Source: Gordonia rubripertincta
Lineage (GTDB): Bacteria; Actinomycetota; Actinomycetes; Mycobacteriales; Mycobacteriaceae
DNA: 64,000 nt
Direction of reading: 5' to 3'
Assembly: GCF_038024875.1 (NCBI RefSeq)
Contig: NZ_CP136136.1
Coordinates: 496,001 to 560,000, forward strand
A program made the position numbers and the translations under genes. The notes below the pieces were generated by a model. It saw only the letters and a list, made by a program, of their open reading frames with translations. It was not told where the DNA came from and did not search any database. Positions 59,738-64,000 of the stretch are shown in pieces; position 1 is the first letter of the stretch, and each line of letters starts with the position of its first letter.

Positions 59738-61531
59738 GTGAAGTACGTGGTGGCCACCGCGGGGCACGTCGACCACGGCAAGTCGACGCTAGTCCGAGCC
59801 CTCACCGGCATCGAACCGGACCGCTGGGAGGAGGAGCGCCGCCGCGGACTGACGATCGACCTCGGGTTCGCCTGGACCACATTGCCTTCCGGCGCCGATG
59901 TCGCCTTCGTCGACGTCCCGGGTCACGAGCGGTTCATCCCCAACATGCTGGCCGGACTCGGCCCCGCGCCGGTCGTGATGTTCGTCGTCGCCGCCGACGA
60001 GGGGTGGAGCGCCCAGTCCGATGACCACCGTGACGCGCTGGCCGCGCTCGGCGTCGAGCACGGACTGCTGGTGATCTCCCGCGCCGACCGGGCTACCGAT
60101 ACCCGCATCGGGGACGTGATCGCCTCCACCCGTGTCGAATTGGCCGACACCGGGCTCGCCGAGGCTCCGATCGTGGTGGTGTCCGCACTGGAAGGACGGG
60201 GGCTCGACGAACTACGCACCACCCTCGATGCGGTCCTCGCCCGGACGCCACGGCCCCCGACGTCGGGCCGCGTGCGCTTCTGGATCGACCGTTCCTTCAC
60301 CCGCACCGGGGCGGGAACCGTCGTCACCGGCACGCTGGCCGCCGGCACCATCGGGGTCGGAGACACCCTGGAGTTGGTGGGCGCCGATGCGCCCCGGACT
60401 GTCGATGTCCGCGGATTACACAGCGAAGGAACAGCTCTCACGACGGTGGAGCCGGTCAGCCGGGTCGCGGCCAACCTCCGCGGCGTCGGGGTCGACGCCC
60501 TGGCCCGCGGCGACGCCCTGATCACCCCGGGCGCGTGGCATTCGTCGGCTCAGGCCGACATCAGGCGCGTCGGCGGGGTCGCGTTCGACGAGGTGCCCGA
60601 ACATCTCGTCGTCCACCTCGGTACGGCGGCACTCTCCGCTCGGCTACGTCCCTTCGACGCCGATCACGCACGTCTCACATTCGCACGCACCGTGCCGCTT
60701 TCGCGGGGCGACCGCCTGGTGTTGCGGAATCCCGGTCAGCGGATCGTCGGCGGCGGGACCGTCCTGCATCCCGACCCGCCCGCACTCCGTCGCCGCGGCG
60801 ATTCGGCTCGCCGGGCAGCGGTTCTGGCGCAGATGGGCGACGCCGACGGCGCCGCGGACGAGGTCGCTCGACGTGGCGCGGTGCGCCTGCCGGAGCTCCG
60901 GCGACTCGGTCTCGTCGGCGATGAGGACACGGCGCCGTCCGGGGTCCGGGTCGTCGACGACTGGTGGGTCGACGAATCATCCTGCGCTGCATGGACCGGG
61001 CGTCTGCGTTCTGCGGTCGGCGAAGTCCATGAACGGGAACCCATGTCGGCCGGTCTGTCGATCTCGGGAGTCCCTGCGATGCTGGAACTCCCGGACGCGG
61101 CGCTGTTGCCGACCGTGATCGCCGAGGCCGGGGTCGCCTCCGTCGACGGGTATCTCTCGATGCCTGGCCATATCCCGGATCTCGGTGACGCCGAGGAGGC
61201 GATGAGCGCACTGGAGCGGCGTCTGGCCGAGGACCCGTTCCGCGCCCCCGAGGCCGACGACCTCAGCGCGCTCGGACTCGGCGCCAGAGAACTCGCCGCG
61301 GCCGAACGCACGGGCCGCATCCACCGACTCCGCGACGGCGTGGTGTTGCTGCCGACCGCGCCGGCACTGGCCATGCGGTCGCTCGCCGCGCTGGACCAGC
61401 CCTTCACGACCACCGAGGCACGCCAGGCGCTCGGCACGACACGGCGGGTCGTGATCCCACTACTCGAACACCTCGACGCCCGGGGGTGGACCCGTCGTAT
61501 CGACGCCGGCTACCGCGAGGTCGTGCGCTGA
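59738..61531 (+). CDS. selB: selenocysteine-specific elongation factor
   Basis: 597 residues from GTG 59738. GTPase that carries Sec-tRNA-Sec to ribosomes at the SECIS. G1 GHVDHGKST (9-17), G2/G3 IDLGFAWTTL and DVPGHERFIPNMLAG, G4 in LLVISRAD (in place of the usual NKAD). Domains II and III follow (FTRTGAGTVVTGTLAAG, RGLHSEGTALTTVEPVSRVAANL). The C-terminal winged helices that bind the SECIS RNA occupy about 380-597. Length agrees with other bacterial SelB. Confidence 0.95.
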   Translation: MKYVVATAGHVDHGKSTLVRALTGIEPDRWEEERRRGLTIDLGFAWTTLPSGADVAFVDVPGHERFIPNMLAGLGPAPVVMFVVAADEGWSAQSDDHRDALAALGVEHGLLVISRADRATDTRIGDVIASTRVELADTGLAEAPIVVVSALEGRGLDELRTTLDAVLARTPRPPTSGRVRFWIDRSFTRTGAGTVVTGTLAAGTIGVGDTLELVGADAPRTVDVRGLHSEGTALTTVEPVSRVAANLRGVGVDALARGDALITPGAWHSSAQADIRRVGGVAFDEVPEHLVVHLGTAALSARLRPFDADHARLTFARTVPLSRGDRLVLRNPGQRIVGGGTVLHPDPPALRRRGDSARRAAVLAQMGDADGAADEVARRGAVRLPELRRLGLVGDEDTAPSGVRVVDDWWVDESSCAAWTGRLRSAVGEVHEREPMSAGLSISGVPAMLELPDAALLPTVIAEAGVASVDGYLSMPGHIPDLGDAEEAMSALERRLAEDPFRAPEADDLSALGLGARELAAAERTGRIHRLRDGVVLLPTAPALAMRSLAALDQPFTTTEARQALGTTRRVVIPLLEHLDARGWTRRIDAGYREVVR

Positions 61532-61641
61532 GCCCACTGGTCGCCACCGCCGAACCTCGTTTCGACTGCGCGACCTCGATCGACGTCGCATCGTCGAAGT
61601 GAGGTCCACCCGTCGGGTGTCATATACCGAGGACAACCAAA

Positions 61642-61671
61642 AGGGGCCCACCCCCGAAGGGATGGGCCCCT
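61642..61671 (-). terminator. clpB intrinsic terminator
   Basis: Perfect 9-bp inverted repeat (AGGGGCCCA and TGGGCCCCT) with a 12-nt loop, 18 bp past the clpB stop. Read on the minus strand it is followed by TTTTGGTTGT. The convergent selB ends 110 bp to the left, and the intervening 61532-61641 holds no gene that I can see. Confidence 0.8.
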
Positions 61672-61688
61672 GGTCGCGTCACTCGTGA

Positions 61689-64000
<2,312 letters not shown>

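Overview
The window is a chromosomal segment of a high-GC actinomycete of the order Mycobacteriales, most likely Gordonia or a close relative. The evidence is G/C-rich third codon positions, frequent GTG starts, and a gene order that matches the Mycobacterium tuberculosis Rv0357c-Rv0384c block: purA, an Rv0358-like gene, DUF3151, an Rv0361-like membrane protein, fba, DedA, a TrmH-type methyltransferase, pyrE, an Rv0383c-like gene and clpB. In this window that block is interrupted by accessory genes. I see no insertion sequence, prophage or CRISPR array.

Layout. 1-7.8 kb: UBP zinc-finger protein and Na+/H+ antiporter from overlapping divergent promoters, a secreted small protein, a class III cyclase, a carotenoid oxygenase, purA and an Rv0358-like gene. 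7.8-12.8 kb: MHS transporter, polysaccharide deacetylase lipoprotein, CDF metal exporter with a palindromic operator, FUSC protein and DUF3151. 12.9-23.7 kb: acidic membrane protein (frameshifted), interrupted hemerythrin gene, fba, GMC oxidoreductase (two frameshifts), DedA (frameshifted), TrmH, pyrE, Rv0383c-like and a 2-hydroxyacid dehydrogenase. 23.8-38.5 kb: a catabolic island with a six-gene plus-strand operon (class III aminotransferase, FAD/Fe-S dehydrogenase, aldehyde dehydrogenase, ectoine-hydrolase-like M24 protein, class I aminotransferase, M20 deacylase). It faces an amidase / DUF3830 / FadR-type GntR / ProP-like transporter operon and an Asp/Glu-racemase-family gene. 38.5-47.7 kb: a complete kdpFABCDE locus with a co-translated kinase gene at its 3' end and an extra 30-residue membrane peptide at its 5' end. 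47.7-51.4 kb: PPOX protein, second racemase-family gene, tag, a SigK-like sigma factor and a GIY-YIG protein. 51.5-61.5 kb: a formate dehydrogenase operon whose catalytic subunit is read through an in-frame UGA, followed by selD, tRNA-Sec, selA and selB, so the whole selenocysteine pathway and its client lie together. The 5'-truncated clpB closes the window.

How the genes work together. SelD makes selenophosphate, SelA converts Ser-tRNA-Sec to Sec-tRNA-Sec, and SelB delivers it to a SECIS-like hairpin in the fdhA message. The hairpin matches the E. coli fdhF element in spacing and apical loop. The catabolic island and the distant second racemase gene share an ATTGT-NN-ACAAT operator, which points to one GntR regulon.

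The most unexpected signal is at sequence level. Five unrelated genes (Rv0361-like, dedA, class III aminotransferase, aldehyde dehydrogenase, kdpA) each carry an apparent +1 frameshift. Each one falls at the same octamer, CTGGGGTG/CACCCCAG, and each is repaired by deleting one G/C. The octamer occurs in both orientations relative to the reading frame, so the cause acts on DNA or on base-calling, not on the ribosome.
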